Positions 1 through 11,099 of a stretch of 64,000 nucleotides of DNA are shown here, piece by piece. Position numbers and translations under genes: made by a program. The notes under the pieces are model-generated. The model worked only from the letters and a program-made list of their open reading frames with translations, was not told the origin of the DNA and ran no database searches. The stretch is from Chionis minor (Eukaryota > Chordata > Aves > Charadriiformes > Chionididae). How positions within the stretch are numbered: the first letter of the stretch is position 1; each line of letters opens with the position of its first letter. Where the stretch lies: contig VZSF01001417.1 in assembly GCA_013398295.1 (NCBI GenBank), forward strand, positions 1 to 64,000, written 5' to 3'.

Positions 1-345
1 AGCAGGTCTTGGAAATTCTTGAAATCTGCAGGGGAGAACATCTTGTCACAGGTACCCAGTGAGCTGACTAGGAAGGATGCTCTCCTGGGCGTGCTGTTTG
101 TGAACAGAGAAGGGCTCACGGGAGCTGCGATGGTGGGTGGCTGTGCTGGCCACAGCGATCGCGAAACAGTGGAGTTTGAAATGTTCAGTGCAATGAGGAA
201 AAAGGACATTAGAGTCCTGGACTTAAGGAGAGCAAACTTTGGGAGTCTGGGCAGGTCCCTGCTGGTCCTGAATTGTCAGGTAGTTGGACTAGATGATGGT
301 TTTATGTCCCTTCCCACTGAAACTATTCTATTGTAATTTGATTCA
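1..345 (+). mobile_element. CR1 LINE fragment: ORF2 endonuclease/RT linker fused to 3' end
   Basis: Reading from base 1 in frame 1, the translation resembles the segment between the endonuclease and reverse transcriptase of avian CR1 ORF2. The clues are a leucine-rich stretch followed by NREGL, a CAGHSDRETVEFE segment (family pattern GCSDHEMVEFR) and LDLRRANFG (family LDFRRANFG). From about base 283 the DNA changes to the CR1 3' terminus: a GTTGGACTAGATGAT core, then a TCCCTTCC-type segment and ATTCTATTG, a decayed form of the ATTCTATG tail. The RT domain between them is missing, so about 2 kb was lost internally. The 105-codon open frame at 19-336 is a by-product of this junction, not a gene. 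The left end is cut by the window edge. Confidence 0.82.
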
Positions 346-392
346 ATTCAGTGCTGTTCTATTGTAGTCTAGTCTAGTCTAGTCTATTGTTC
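325..392. repeat. Short pentamer repeat (AGTCT)n next to the CR1 tail
   Basis: Four perfect copies of AGTCT lie at 366-385. CTATTGT occurs before, within and after the array. This may be slippage derived from the degenerate CR1 tail, since CR1 ends in short tandem octamers. No function is suggested. Confidence 0.6.
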
Positions 393-3300
393 TGTGCTTA
401 GTTAACACAAGGGGGCAAGCAAAAGTACAGTAGCAGTTAAGAGCTTCTTAGACAGACAATATATTCACGTAGAAAGAAGTAGTATTCTGGAGGTTAGAGA
501 TGCTGTGATTCGTGTAAATTTTAATCTCATCTTCCATCCAGATACTCTGCACTCCTCAAGTTCTTCCATTTGTATCCATTCTCTTAAATTTTTGTATGTC
601 TAATGTAACAAGATAGGGAAGAGATTCAACAGGACAATTGAAATCCTTTCCTGTATGCGTAATCCAGCATCTGTTTTTATACAATTCTTCTCCAGCAATG
701 TATTTTGAATACCGTGTTCATTCTATGAACATATTTCTTCACAGTTTTGTTATTCATTTGGCTAATATAAAAGCAGTGAAAATAAGGACCAGATGCTGAG
801 CTGGGATAAAATTTACACCACCTGAAGATCTATCCAGAGTTACAAAAACCTCCTACAGTGAAACACAGATGTAAGCGTCAAGCCACAAAATGTTATTTCC
901 TATCACTCTGAAACCATGCAGAAAAGTAAAGATCTGCATGGGTTCAATGGAGAATTATAAATAAACCTTCATTTCTTCAAGACATTTCATGAACCATTTT
1001 TCATCTCTTGACAAATCTGAGATGATTTTTAAGTCTAACAAAATCATAACTGTTTGAGGTTTTGTAACAAAAGTTTTGCCTTGTTTTCTTTGCAGATAAT
1101 GGTCTGAGATTAATTTCACTGGTTCTTATCCACTCCCTTACACTTACTGTTTATTCTGTGTGCAGACACAGATTTTATATCTATATATGGCGTATATATA
1201 TATATACACTGCATATTCACACTGCACATCTAAGATCAGATGCAGCCAAAGTATGAAAAGGTTTTCAAATGAAATAGCTTAATCATTTCCATATTCTGCA
1301 GGTCTATTTTTGGCAATAATACTAGCCTCCGGTTTGCACATGTATTTATTTAATGACAGTCTCTGTTCCTTAAATTGCCAATTGTATTGCTGATTTTCTC
1401 TTCATGGTAATAATCCAGTTCTGTCAGACTCTTTGTATTAGCTTGTTGTCAGGGTTGTTGTTTTCTGTGTTGGGGGGGAATGTCTTCCTTTTTTTCCAGG
1501 AGGTTGCATTCAAGCTGGAGAGCAGGCAGTTATTATAGAGATTTTAAATTTTTACAATTAAGACCCACTCCTGCGAAGACTTATCCATCTTTCTTACTTT
1601 TAAACATGTGATATGTCTCACTGAGGCCAGAGGATTAGCACTAAGCACATGTGTAAAACTTAGCAGTTTCAGAACATAAATTGCATTTTCGTTATATTTC
1701 TGCACCTAAAGGAACTGACTGGTGATAATTAGACACTAAGCAGTTAGTTTCAAAGTGCACTGTTGATTACAGGAGGATTCAACCTGGGGCAAAGTTCTGA
1801 GTTGGGATGTACAAAGTCTGGGACAAGACCAGGCCCTTCCATAACCTCATGAAATAGCTTTGAATAAATCACTGAAATTCAGATGCTCAATTTTTTTCAG
1901 CTTCCTAATTCCCTGGTTTGAAATTTCTCAGATTTAGGTGCCTCAATGTTCTTGTATATGTAGACAAAAAAATCTTGCGGCTGATTGCAGCAAGGCAGAG
2001 TGCTACTTCTGTAAAAAATGAAATTGTAAATGCCTCCATCTATCCATGGTGTTTGCACGCATATACCCGTTGCCTCAGTTCCTTACATGCTTAAAATAAA
2101 CAAAGCTGGATCCAGGCAGATCATGAGTCTTCCAGAGTAGGGCTCACTGCTCTTAGATTTAAAGGTGTTTGCAGACATGGTCTTTTTACTGCTGGCACTG
2201 ATTACAGTGCAGTCTAGCCACTAGGTGCTCTAGTCATGCAAATTAATAATACAAATATGGATGAATAATGGTGAAATCAGTGTTTAGCTACTCTTCAAAC
2301 ATTTGCTTGTAAGTATGTAGAAGCTATGCTCTATATCTCTCTATGTTCATATATATTCAGCAGTATTGGGCTAATTATATCATTTGTATTCCAGAGAATT
2401 ATTGGAGGCTACAGAAAAGTTGCCTGCGTTCTCCTCACATACCTCTTCAGTCAAACATGAGCCAGAGCTGCACTGCTTATTACAATATTATTAGCATAAG
2501 TTGTTTTAGTAAAGTAGTAAATAATTCATGAGGAAATCTGCAAAATCAAATATATTTGCCTTTTCTTGCACTTTCATTGGGTTTGAAGAGAATTGTTCAT
2601 TTTCTTCCAATATTTGGTTTAAAAATGTGGTAACTGTGCATTGTTTTCCACTCCAGCTGGCCTGTGTGTTTTTTCTTTTCCGAGCAAAACATTTGAAAAC
2701 TCAGTGCCTTAGTGAAAGCAAGGAAAGTGGACAGACAACTGAGGTTCTTAATCTTTTCTTAAAAGAGAGGAGGGCACATAGGATAGAGTGGATCTCCATT
2801 TACAAGTACTCGGGACCAGGTCTGCAAGGTGCTAAATAGCTAATTTCCACTGAAGTGTCATCATATGCCTGCACGCTGGTTTAGATACAGCACTGTGGCA
2901 TCTGTGCTGCAGTTGCACAAGGCAATGAAAGTCAGGGAGCAAATCCTAATTACAGTGGGCACTACAGAAGTTTAAGGGAGACACTGTTCACCAGAGCATT
3001 TACAGTTGTGTCTTCTTCCTCTTAGTCTAATTTCTGTTGGTGCCTAGTATTCCAGGCACACCACTATGGAATTCCACACTGACTGTGGAATAAACCCCAA
3101 CATGTCAATTTAGAATAGTTTAGAAGAGATCCTCTAATGGAAGAATAGCCTCTCTTTTTTTATAGAGCTTCAAAAGGTTATAGTATTTCCAAAGTGTAGG
3201 CATGCCTTCAGACCGTGGAGTTTGACAACCTAACATATGCCTAGACCACCTGCAAGCCCCACACAGCACATTATCCTTCTGGGAAGGAAGAGGCAAGCGG

Positions 3301-4189
3301 CACAAGCAAACCTTAGGCAAGCACAGAGCGAGCAGATGGTGTTAATTCCAAAGTCAACTCATGCACTTAAATTTGGTCCATCTCAGGAGGGACAAACACA
3401 CGAGATGGCTGTGCGAGTTTGAACTGTCATTTCCTAAAGCTGGTTCATCCAAACAGGGATGAATCTTTCAGTTTTCGTTTGAAATGTCAAGTTCAACTAA
3501 ACCATGGTTAAAGCCTGCCACAACTGAATTTCAGGTCAAAGCTAAAAGACAAATTTGTTCTGCCAATGAGACAGCCAGCTTCGGATTGACTTTTATGTAC
3601 CAAATCCTCACAGACAACAGAAACATCAAGAATTTAGGTGGAGAAGGAAAAATAAAGTTAGCATTTTAAAAGACTCTCATATTCCACCTGAGAGGAGAGC
3701 AAACTTCTAACTGTTACTAAAGCACAAACAGCTCATGGGAGAGCACTTCTTAACCAAAGAGAATATTTCTATAATTTGGGGGCTTTAAAAGTTGCTAAGG
3801 AGGCCAGTAGTCAATGGATGACTCACCTCCTCTGATTTTAGCAGTTGAGAAGGTAAGCCCAGCCTAGGCTGGGTGTCCAAGCTTCCATGATGATGAACAG
3901 AGGAAAGGAAGTGTCTCCAGAGGCAATCCACCCCATCTGAGACATGACTTTGGCTGAACCCACTGCTCCTCATAATGTTTCTGTCTTCTTCTGCTGACTC
4001 TGGAAGGGAATCAGAGTAATGTCTTGCTCAAGGACTTAGTTTTTTCATGGCTAAAAATAAGATAAAGTATGTTTTACCCTCAGTGGAAACTTTATATTCT
4101 AATTAATAGCTCCGGATTTTTAAAGTATGATTTCCCTTTTGCTATGTTCTCAGTCAAAGCCTCATGTGTATCTGAACTAAACTTCATAT
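346..4189. other. Non-repeat AT-rich intergenic or intronic DNA, no gene seen
   Basis: All open frames are short, lack coding-like composition and are not bounded by convincing splice sites. A (TA)7 run lies at 1193-1206. A weak imperfect inverted repeat lies at 786-835 (arms beginning GGACCAGATGCTGAGC and ending GAAGATCTATCC) and resembles palindromic relics common in reptile and bird genomes. Otherwise I see nothing that I can name. Confidence 0.6.
1193..1206. repeat. (TA)7 microsatellite
   Basis: Seven uninterrupted TA units follow an AT-rich stretch that contains a second, interrupted TATATA run at about 1177-1188. Confidence 0.85.
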
Positions 4190-4287
4190 CTTGGAATCTT
4201 TGATAGCTTCTATCCCATTGTATGTTTGTACAGCACCAAGCACGCTGCTATCAGACAAATAAAAAGAATAATAAAACTCAATCGTGC
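4190..4287 (+). repeat. Ancient amniote L2/MIR-type 3' tail
   Basis: The stretch matches, with decay, an ancient tail common in reptile and bird genomes: a TTGTATGTTTGTACAGC core, then a CACC(A/T)AGCAC block and a final A-rich AATAATA end. The order CAGCACCAAGCACGCTG followed by ACAAATAAAAAGAATAATA is characteristic. The family name is uncertain. A second, better ordered copy is at 32385-32490. Confidence 0.5.
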
Positions 4288-5577
4288 TTGTATATATAGA
4301 AAGCCAATCAATGTAAACACAGGGTTTCTCTAAACAGGAGAAAAGCGGAAGCCAGATGGCATGAAATCATTGATAGCTGTTTCATAAACTTTTCCTGCAA
4401 TCAAATCTAATTGAAATAACACTAGATTGTAGGCTTTAGCAGGTGGGCAGCACACACAGCTGTTTCTGCTAGATGATTTCCAAAGAATACATACATAAAA
4501 GATTTCACAGAGACTGACATACGGGAAAAAAGGTTAGCCCAGATGGAATGCTCTCTTTCAGTCTTTATTTCACTGACAGATTTCTGAAGCCTATCTCTTT
4601 AAAAATACGAGCAGAAGTGTTTTTCTGGTATTGTTGAACCAATTACAGTCATATACAATGTGGTTGGGAGCTATGGCCTGGTGATGTGGTGTCTTCAGCA
4701 CCAATTTGTATTTCAAGGCAAGGCACAGCAGAGAGGGACCTCCTAGTGTCCAGTTTATAGCTTTGCAGTGAGGTTGCATAAATATAACTGAATCACCTCT
4801 GAGAAATATTTCTGTTTCATAGCAATTCCCCAAGGAGAGATTCCACCGGTCTCCTCAGTAGTCTATTCCAGGCTTTCCCTGCACTAATAGCTAGATATTT
4901 TCATAACTTTTAATACAATTAAGCTAATGGCCACACATGGTCAAGGAGAGAAAACAGTTGATGTCTTTTTCCATTTTAATCTTTTACATGTTGAAGGATT
5001 TATGATGTCCTCTCTCCCCCTTCAGTCCTTTTTTTGCAAGATTCTTGATAAGCTGCAAGCACCAGGTGGATCTTCCCAGAGAGGTCCAGCATCCAAGGTG
5101 GGCTCAACAGGGTTTTCTGTGGCTGACTAAAAAACTAATTCAAATGTTTTCGCTGAGTTTTACTTTGAACTTTTGTTTGCATTGGAAAATAAGACTCAAA
5201 ATGAAAACAATTGAAAATGAGAAAGGAAGGAGAAATGGGGAAGACCAACTTACGTGGATCAAATGACAGCCTATAGGAAAGATGGTGAACTGAAACATAC
5301 TGTGCAGGTCCACTACCTGGTGCCTTCTGGCTAGATGACATAGTAAACTCTTCATGATGTTTATATAAATATACAACATAAAGATCAACACAGTCTTTTC
5401 TATTACTGTTCGTATCAGAATCTTCACTTTTAACACTTCAGTCTAAAGGATCAGAAGCTGTCGCTTTCTCAGAAAGAGCAATCCAGAAGTGATGGCATGA
5501 GTAAACTCCAGATTCTCTTCTGATAATATAAATCTTTCACCTTTTACTAAAGATTTCCATGGAGAGGAAAAATATAT
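4288..5577. other. Intergenic or intronic DNA, nothing recognised
   Basis: There are no repeats that I recognise and no credible exon. The overlapping short frames on both strands at 5045-5436 are in AT-rich sequence and show no domain. Confidence 0.5.
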
Positions 5578-5918
5578 TTATAGCAGCCTTCCAATACTTA
5601 AAGGGGCCTACCAGAAAGATGGGGAGGGACTCTTTATCGGGGAGTGTAGTGGTAGGATGAGAGATAAGAGTTTTAAAATGAAAGAGGGTAGATTAGATTA
5701 GATGTAAGGAAGAAATTCTTTACTGTCAGGGTGGTGAGACGCTGGAACAGTTGCCCAGGGAAGCTGTGGATGCCCCATCCCTGGAAGTGTTCAAGGCCAG
5801 TCTGGATGGGGCTTTGAGCAACGTGGTCTAGTGGGAGGTGTCCTTGGCCATCGCAGGGGGGTTGGAACTAGATGATCTTTAAGGTCGCTTCCAACGGGAA
5901 CCATGTAATGATTCTACG
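5578..5918 (+). mobile_element. CR1 LINE 3' end (5'-truncated)
   Basis: The fragment opens at the ATAGCAGCCTTCCAATACTT segment of CR1. It contains the C-terminal ORF2 region (AGGAAGAAATTCTTTACTGT, then GACGCTGGAACAGTTGCCC, then ATCCCTGGAAGTGTTCAAGG). It ends in the 3' UTR signature GGTTGGAACTAGATGATCTT and a decayed tail, ATGATTCTACG. The decoded ORF2 relic follows the family order (WN-LP-EAVDAPSLEVFK-SLDGALSNV). It is a typical 5'-truncated insertion with many substitutions, so it is not recent. It has no coding capacity. Confidence 0.95.
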
Positions 5919-6149
5919 TACAATAGAATTTCATGCAAACTATGCTATTTAATAATGATGTTCTCTTGGACTGCAGGATTCTTTGCAGGTACTCCTTTGA
6001 AAATGTTAGTTCTGAGGTTAATGACATACAGTCTTCCTCCCCTGCCCCCAGTATATTAGAAACATAATATGTACTAATAGTATATTAATGAGGCCAGGAG
6101 TAGAGGAGGGGAGACAAAACATCATTATATCACTATACAAAATCCGAGT

Positions 6150-6700
6150 TTTAAACGCTGGGTGTGATTGTGGCCACTCCAGATCAGAAAGAAAAAGATA
6201 CAATGAAGGGCAGCAAGGAAGATCAGAGATTTGAAATGGGTTCTGTCCAAAGATATATTAAACACAATAGCACTCTTCAGCACAAAAAAGAAAGAGTTTG
6301 TGGTTTATAAAATGATGAATGGCAAGGACGAAGGAAGGGAATGACAGCTATTATATCTCATAAGACAAGAACATGGAGGTACCAAATGAAACTATCAGAC
6401 TGCAGGCTTTACACAAAAAATACTTCTTCAAATAATCCATAACTTGAAATGCCATTGCCACAGGATGCTTTGGAAGACAAAATTGCAAATGGTTTCAAGA
6501 AGCAGCTGGAGAAACTCATGGAGTAAATATCTGCTGTGGGCTGGTAAACACAACGGTGTAGATCAGGAAGCCCTGACCTGACAGAGGTGTCCTGGGGAGG
6601 TGCCACCCTGGGCTCACCCTGCTCCCAGGTTCCTTAGGGTTGTTTTGCAGCCACTGTCAGAGACTGGGCATGGTGCCACACAGCCTTTTGCTCCTTCTCC
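6150..6700 (+). mobile_element. Ancient, strongly diverged CR1 LINE (RT thumb to 3' UTR)
   Basis: This copy is visible only by the order of landmarks shared with old amniote CR1 subfamilies. They are GGGCAGCAAGGAAGATCAGAG (family GGGCAACAAAAATGATCAGG), TTTATAAAATGATGAATGG, AAGACAAGAACATGGAGGTAC, AAATACTTCTTCA, CCATTGCCACAGGATGC, TTTCAAGAAGCAGCTGGA, TCATGGAG, GATCAGGAAGCCCTGACC, and a degenerate CCACTGTCAGAGACTGGGC near the 3' end. Indels break every frame. It is much older than the CR1s at 5578 and 7818. Confidence 0.7.
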
Positions 6701-7479
6701 TGCTGTTGCAAATACAGCCTTTCTGTTACTTCAGTAACCAGGTACAGTTCTCAAGTGAGAAACCACTCTCCTCAGAGAGATAGCAGGAAGAAAGCAGGAG
6801 TAGCCCCAAACAGTGGGAGCAACTGTTTGCGAAAGGCAGTGAGAATCAGCCCTGGGGTGATATGACTCTGCAAGAAATAAATGAGTGTGAAGCAAATGCT
6901 TTCAAAACACCCATCTCAGCTCTGTGATGGAGAAAACAGGAACACTCAGAAAGAGTCAGTGACAAAAGATCCAAGAGAGGCAGTTGATTCCCTGCAGGGG
7001 AGAAAACAAAGTGTTTACAAAGATGCAGAACAGTAAATCATCAAAGTGTTCTTTTGAAAATATTTCAAATGTAATGTTCATTCCCACATTCATATGGGAG
7101 GCACAATAAAAGCGAGAAAAAAGATACAGCCCTTGCATTTAAGGGCATTTGGACTAAAGCAGATGTAGCATGTCAAGTAAGAACAATAACAAAACAAAGA
7201 GGAAAAGTGGAAGGACGGCAGGAGGAATGGTGGCACACGATTGTATGTAAGTTTACACGATTGTTTTGGATTATTGGGAAAAATCCTCATCGCCTTATTT
7301 ATTGACTTGTTCTCTGTCTCTTTACTTGCCTCGAAGTAGTTATTTCAGGCTGCTGAAGGGGTCTATTTTGAGCCTGGTCTCATGGGAAGGAGTTTGTGGG
7401 ACACAAAGGAGTGAAGACAAAAGGAGAGATGAAGATAAAGAACGATAGATGCATGAACAGGGGGGACCTAGTGCAGATC
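6701..7479. other. Intergenic or intronic DNA, nothing recognised
   Basis: Purine-rich plus-strand sequence with no family signature and no credible exon. Confidence 0.5.
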
Positions 7480-7650
7480 CTAGCACTGCTTTTAATAATA
7501 GCTGGCTTTCATAGAGAGCTTTTCAAGCATAGATTTTGAAGTGTTTTAAATTGAAGTCTGAATAATTTTTTTTTTCATATTATAACAGGGCAAATGATAT
7601 GCTCAAGGTTATTCAGCAGAAAAAAATGCACTGTCGCCAAGCAGAGGTTT
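7480..7650 (-). repeat. Ancient MIR-like SINE relic
   Basis: Read on the plus strand, the order is TAATAATAGCTGGCTTTCATAGAG..., AAGTGTTTTAAATTG, an AT-rich centre, then GGGCAAATGATATGCTCAAGGTTATTCAGCAG. This matches the reverse complement of MIR, whose core reads as GGCAA-CAAGGTCACACAGCAAG in this orientation. A T11 run at 7566-7576 interrupts it. Divergence is high, so the family call is moderate. Confidence 0.5.
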
Positions 7651-7817
7651 CACAGCCCCTGAATGCTAATGCTATGCTGCTCCTCCATCAGCTTGGACTG
7701 TCACCTGCAACATGGAGGTGATGTATTAGAAATGAATTTATCAGCTGCTTTTTCTACAAATGATGTGCTGAAATACAGTATCGGCCCACTCATAGGGAGA
7801 ACTGACCTTGTTGGGAA

Positions 7818-8423
7818 CATGCGAACTACATCCTGGCCTCCATCAAAAGAAGTATGGCCAGCAGAGCGAAGGAAGTGGTTCTGCCCATCTACTCTGCTCT
7901 GGTGAGTCCCCATCTGGAGTACTGCATCCAGCTCTGGAGCCCTCAGCGCAGGAAGGAGATGGACCTGTTGGAGCAGGTCCAGAGGAGGGCCATGAAGATG
8001 ATCAGAGGGATGAAGCACTCTCCTATGAAGTCAGGCTGAGAGAGTTGGGGTTGTTCAGCCTGGAGAAGAGAAGGCTCCAGGGAGACCTTGTAGCAGCATC
8101 CAATACCTGAAGAAGAAATCTGGTGAGGGACTTTTTACGAAGACATGTAGTGATAGGACAAGGGGCAATGGTTTTAAAGTGAAAGCAAGTAGACTTACAT
8201 TAGGTATTAGGAAGAAATTCTTTACTCTGAGGGTAGTGAGACACTGGAACAGGTTGACCAGAGAAGTTGTGGATGCACCATCCCTGGAAGTGTTCAAGGT
8301 AAGGCTGGATGGGGCTTTGAGTAACCTGGTCCAGTGGAAGGTATCCCTGCCCATTTGGCATGGGGGTTGGAATTAGGTGGTCTTTAAGGTCCCTTCCAGC
8401 TTTAACCATTCTATGATTCTATG
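7818..8423 (+). mobile_element. CR1 LINE, 5'-truncated, ORF2 C-terminal third plus 3' UTR
   Basis: The fragment starts in the RT thumb region. Decoded blocks include [47 protein letters not shown], then after a frame shift [16 protein letters not shown], and further on FFTLRVVRHWNRL and APSLEVFKVRLDGAL. This is the standard order of CR1 ORF2 C-termini. It ends with a GGTTGGAATTAGGTGG-type 3' UTR and two tail octamers at about 8408-8423. Frames change between blocks and stops are present, so it is a dead copy. The frames of 80-105 codons on both strands here are shadows of this relic. Confidence 0.96.
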
Positions 8424-8840
8424 TACACCAGGCAGGGATTTACTGGGTGAATGAAGAGGGTTTAAGCTCTCTTCTTCACCTTATTATGGGTACCTGATGT
8501 AAAATTGCACCCAGACATGTAACATAGTCTCAGCTATATTGGAGACATATTAAGATGGACATGCCTGTTCAGGGCCACAACCAGGCCACTCTCAAGGCTG
8601 GATACACTGTTCAAATAATGGTTCGCAATAGACCCCAGCAGAACAGGTGATCCTCAAAGTCCAGAGGCTTACCAGCATGCTTGGATGTAAGGGAGAACAG
8701 AAAGTGCCATGCTCATGGATCATCTGAAAAGTGCTGTGTCACTGCTGTAGACGTGCCGGTATGTTGATACACATGACCTTTTTTTGACATTTGAAATACA
8801 CAAATTCCACTGACTCACAAACCACACTGAGTGGCTCCTA

Positions 8841-8906
8841 ACCTACAACTGTTCATAGACTCATAGAATCATACAATATCTCAAGATGCAAGGACCTACA
8901 ACTGTT
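8841..8906 (-). mobile_element. 40-bp CR1 tail flanked by a 13-bp direct repeat
   Basis: ACCTACAACTGTT occurs at 8841-8853 and again at 8894-8906 with no mismatch. The 40 bp between (8854-8893) are the reverse complement of a CR1 3' end: tandem CATAGA(A/C)TC units, then ATATCTCAAG-TGCAAGG. It looks like one severely 5'-truncated CR1 insertion with an intact target-site duplication. See the finding. Confidence 0.75.
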
Positions 8907-8993
8907 GTTTGACTTATTCCAAGTGTTAGTGTTCTAATTACATGTTACTTTGTATAATGAGCAGAGAAGCAGTTTAAATGCACACAGTACACA

Positions 8994-9612
8994 TGTATTT
9001 GGTTTGTGTGGCAAGGTTTTGCTATTGAGGGAAGTTTGGGGGGTGTGCTACAGGGGTGGCTTCTGTGAGAAGCTGCTAGAAGCTTCCTCTATGTCCCATA
9101 GAGCCAATGACAACTGGCTCCAAGACTGACCCATGCTGGAGCAGTTTGTGAAGAACTGCAGCCCGTGGGAATGACTCACATTGGAGAAGTTAGTGGAGGA
9201 CTGTCTCCTGTGGGTGGAACCCCATGCTGGAGCAGGGGAAGAGTGTGAGGAGTCCTCCCCCTGAGGAGGAAGGAGTGGCAGAGAAAACGTGTGAGGAACT
9301 GACTGAAACCCCCATTCCTCATCCCCTTGTGCTGCTGAGAGGGAGGCAGAGAAAATAAGGAGTGAAGTTGAACTTAGGAAGAAGGGAGGGATCGGAGGAA
9401 GTTGTATTAAGATTTAGTTTTTATTTCTCATTGCTTTACTGTGATTTGATTGATAATAAATCACATTAATTTTCCCCAAGACGAGTCCGTTTTGCCCTTG
9501 TCTCAATCTGCGAGCCTTTCATTATATTTTCTCTCTCCTGTCCACCTGAGGAGGAGAGTCACAGAGTGACTTTGGTGGGCACCTGATGTCCTGCCTGGGT
9601 TATCCCACCACA
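8994..9612 (+). mobile_element. ERVL-type solo LTR, 619 bp, with 5-bp target duplication
   Basis: The segment begins TGTATTTGGTTTGTGTGGCAAGG, ends CCCACCACA, and is flanked on both sides by ACACA (8989-8993 and 9613-9617). TG...CA ends with a 5-bp duplication fit class III (ERVL-like) elements. I recognise the internal order from a family widespread in birds: GAGAAGCTGCTAGAAGC, AGCCAATG, repeated CCATGCTGGAGCAG units at 9131 and 9222, GAGGAGTCCTCCCCCTGAGG, a polyadenylation signal AATAAA at 9455-9460, and TTTTGCCCTTGTCTC. The family usually has more GCTGGAGCAG repeat units, so the copy seems internally shortened. No internal viral sequence adjoins it, so it is a solo LTR. The duplication is low-complexity; an 8-bp repeat ACACAGTA at 8982 and 9613 is an alternative reading. 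Confidence 0.85.
9455..9460 (+). promoter_or_regulatory. LTR polyadenylation signal AATAAA
   Basis: The canonical hexamer lies in the expected position, about 150 bp before the LTR 3' end, marking the R region of the solo LTR. Confidence 0.6.
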
Positions 9613-10398
9613 ACACAGTAGCATCCCTTTTTTTAAAAAAATACAAATCTTTATCACAGGTAAAGTTCAAGAAATCTTTTCAACCAATGACAAAAAATCT
9701 GTGATGACAATACTTAATTGTCACCACAAGCAGAGACGTTATTCATTTAACCAACCAGCTAATATTGCTGGTCTTCTATTTGCCCTTCCTTCCAAACAAC
9801 ACAATTATATTATATCTCTAAATGTAACATCTTCAGGGAAGAAATGATGGATTTATGTGGCTGGACCATGCACATTTATGGTAATAATATTACCTTGACT
9901 CATTGCCATACTACAGTGGAATTTCTGCTTGCCTGGTTCATTGCAAACCCCACTCAACAGCTGTACTGCAGATGTAGTCACACATGCATCTGCAATTGCC
10001 ATCTCCCAACACTGTCTGGCCTCCCGTATCTTAGAAGATGTTCCTGTTTGTCTTTCAGAATGAAATCTCACCTATATTACATCTACCAACTCAAAATTAG
10101 CCCAGCATCATTCATGTGAATAGATCTACAACTAGTAGCAACCATTACCCAAGATACATTACCTATACAAAAAATCTGATTTAATTATATAAAGGTCACA
10201 GTAACAATTGTATTGTTTACATCTTTTTTACTGCTGATGCTACTCTTAAGGAACTGTTTCAAATGGAACTTTTTATAAATGTGAAATTTTAATGACTTGA
10301 AAGATTTTGGATTACATTTGCTTTGATGTCTTGAACTAGTGGTAGGAATTTTCTCTGCTAAGCTAATTACCACATGAAATTGTTTTGAGCAACTGTAT

Positions 10399-10429
<31 letters not shown>

Positions 10430-11090
10430 CCATCATCATCATGATTCACTGCTAATCAGAAAACAAGTGGCTGCAGCACCATACTGCAGACATGAAATGC
10501 ACAAACTGTAGTACACCTATTGTGTGGAGCAACAATTATTTTCCCTCTTTGTGCTTATCGAAAGGTAAAACTAATGTGTTGGTTAATGAATTCCACCCCA
10601 GCTGTGCCTGATCTTATAATTACATGGTTCAGGCTCCACATCAGCTAATCAAATGGTTTCTTCATTTCAATTTTGCAATGATTCAGACCCTAACTCACTG
10701 AAGTATTTGCCTAAAATCAGGTTTATTCAGTGACCACTGGAACCATCTTCACTTGCTTAAATGGGTGGCTGAATATATACAGGATCATTCACATATTTAT
10801 TTGCAGGCAGACTCTGGCAGTAGTTTGATGAATAAAGATCATACTGTGGAAACCAATTGCCGTATTTGGAATTAATGTAATGATTTCTGCTAGAAATTAT
10901 TATTTTACATATAGTGTCAGTAGCACAAGACCGTATTTCAGCCCATGCAACATATAATCTAAAAGGAAAAAAATACATTGAATCAACTCCCTAGAGCTAA
11001 TAGTAAACTGTCCCGTATATATGTATTTCTAGTCAATAACTGTTTTTTCTCTAAAATCCATAGATTATCATATCCTTCTAGTTTGTTGTT
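9613..11090. other. Intergenic or intronic DNA with an ATC microsatellite
   Basis: The only named feature is the ATC array at 10399. An 85-codon minus-strand frame at 10185-10442 starts in the array and is methionine-rich for that reason alone. No exon was recognised. Confidence 0.5.
10399..10442. repeat. (ATC)n microsatellite, about 14 units
   Basis: ATC units run through 10399-10442 with one interruption (ACC at about 10429-10431). The interruption makes very recent expansion less likely. It should still be polymorphic in populations. Confidence 0.95.
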
Positions 11091-11099
11091 TTAACGTTT

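Noticed and set aside
19..336. Open frame of 105 codons at the window start
   Set aside because: It is the CR1 ORF2 linker joined to the CR1 3' UTR by an internal deletion, so it is a retroelement relic and not a host gene.
7663..8409. Several overlapping frames of 60-105 codons on both strands
   Set aside because: All lie on the CR1 copy at 7818-8423 or its edges. They contain CR1 ORF2 fragments or their antisense.
10185..10442. Methionine-rich minus-strand peptide
   Set aside because: The Met run is the (ATC)n microsatellite read as ATG/ATGATG on the opposite strand.
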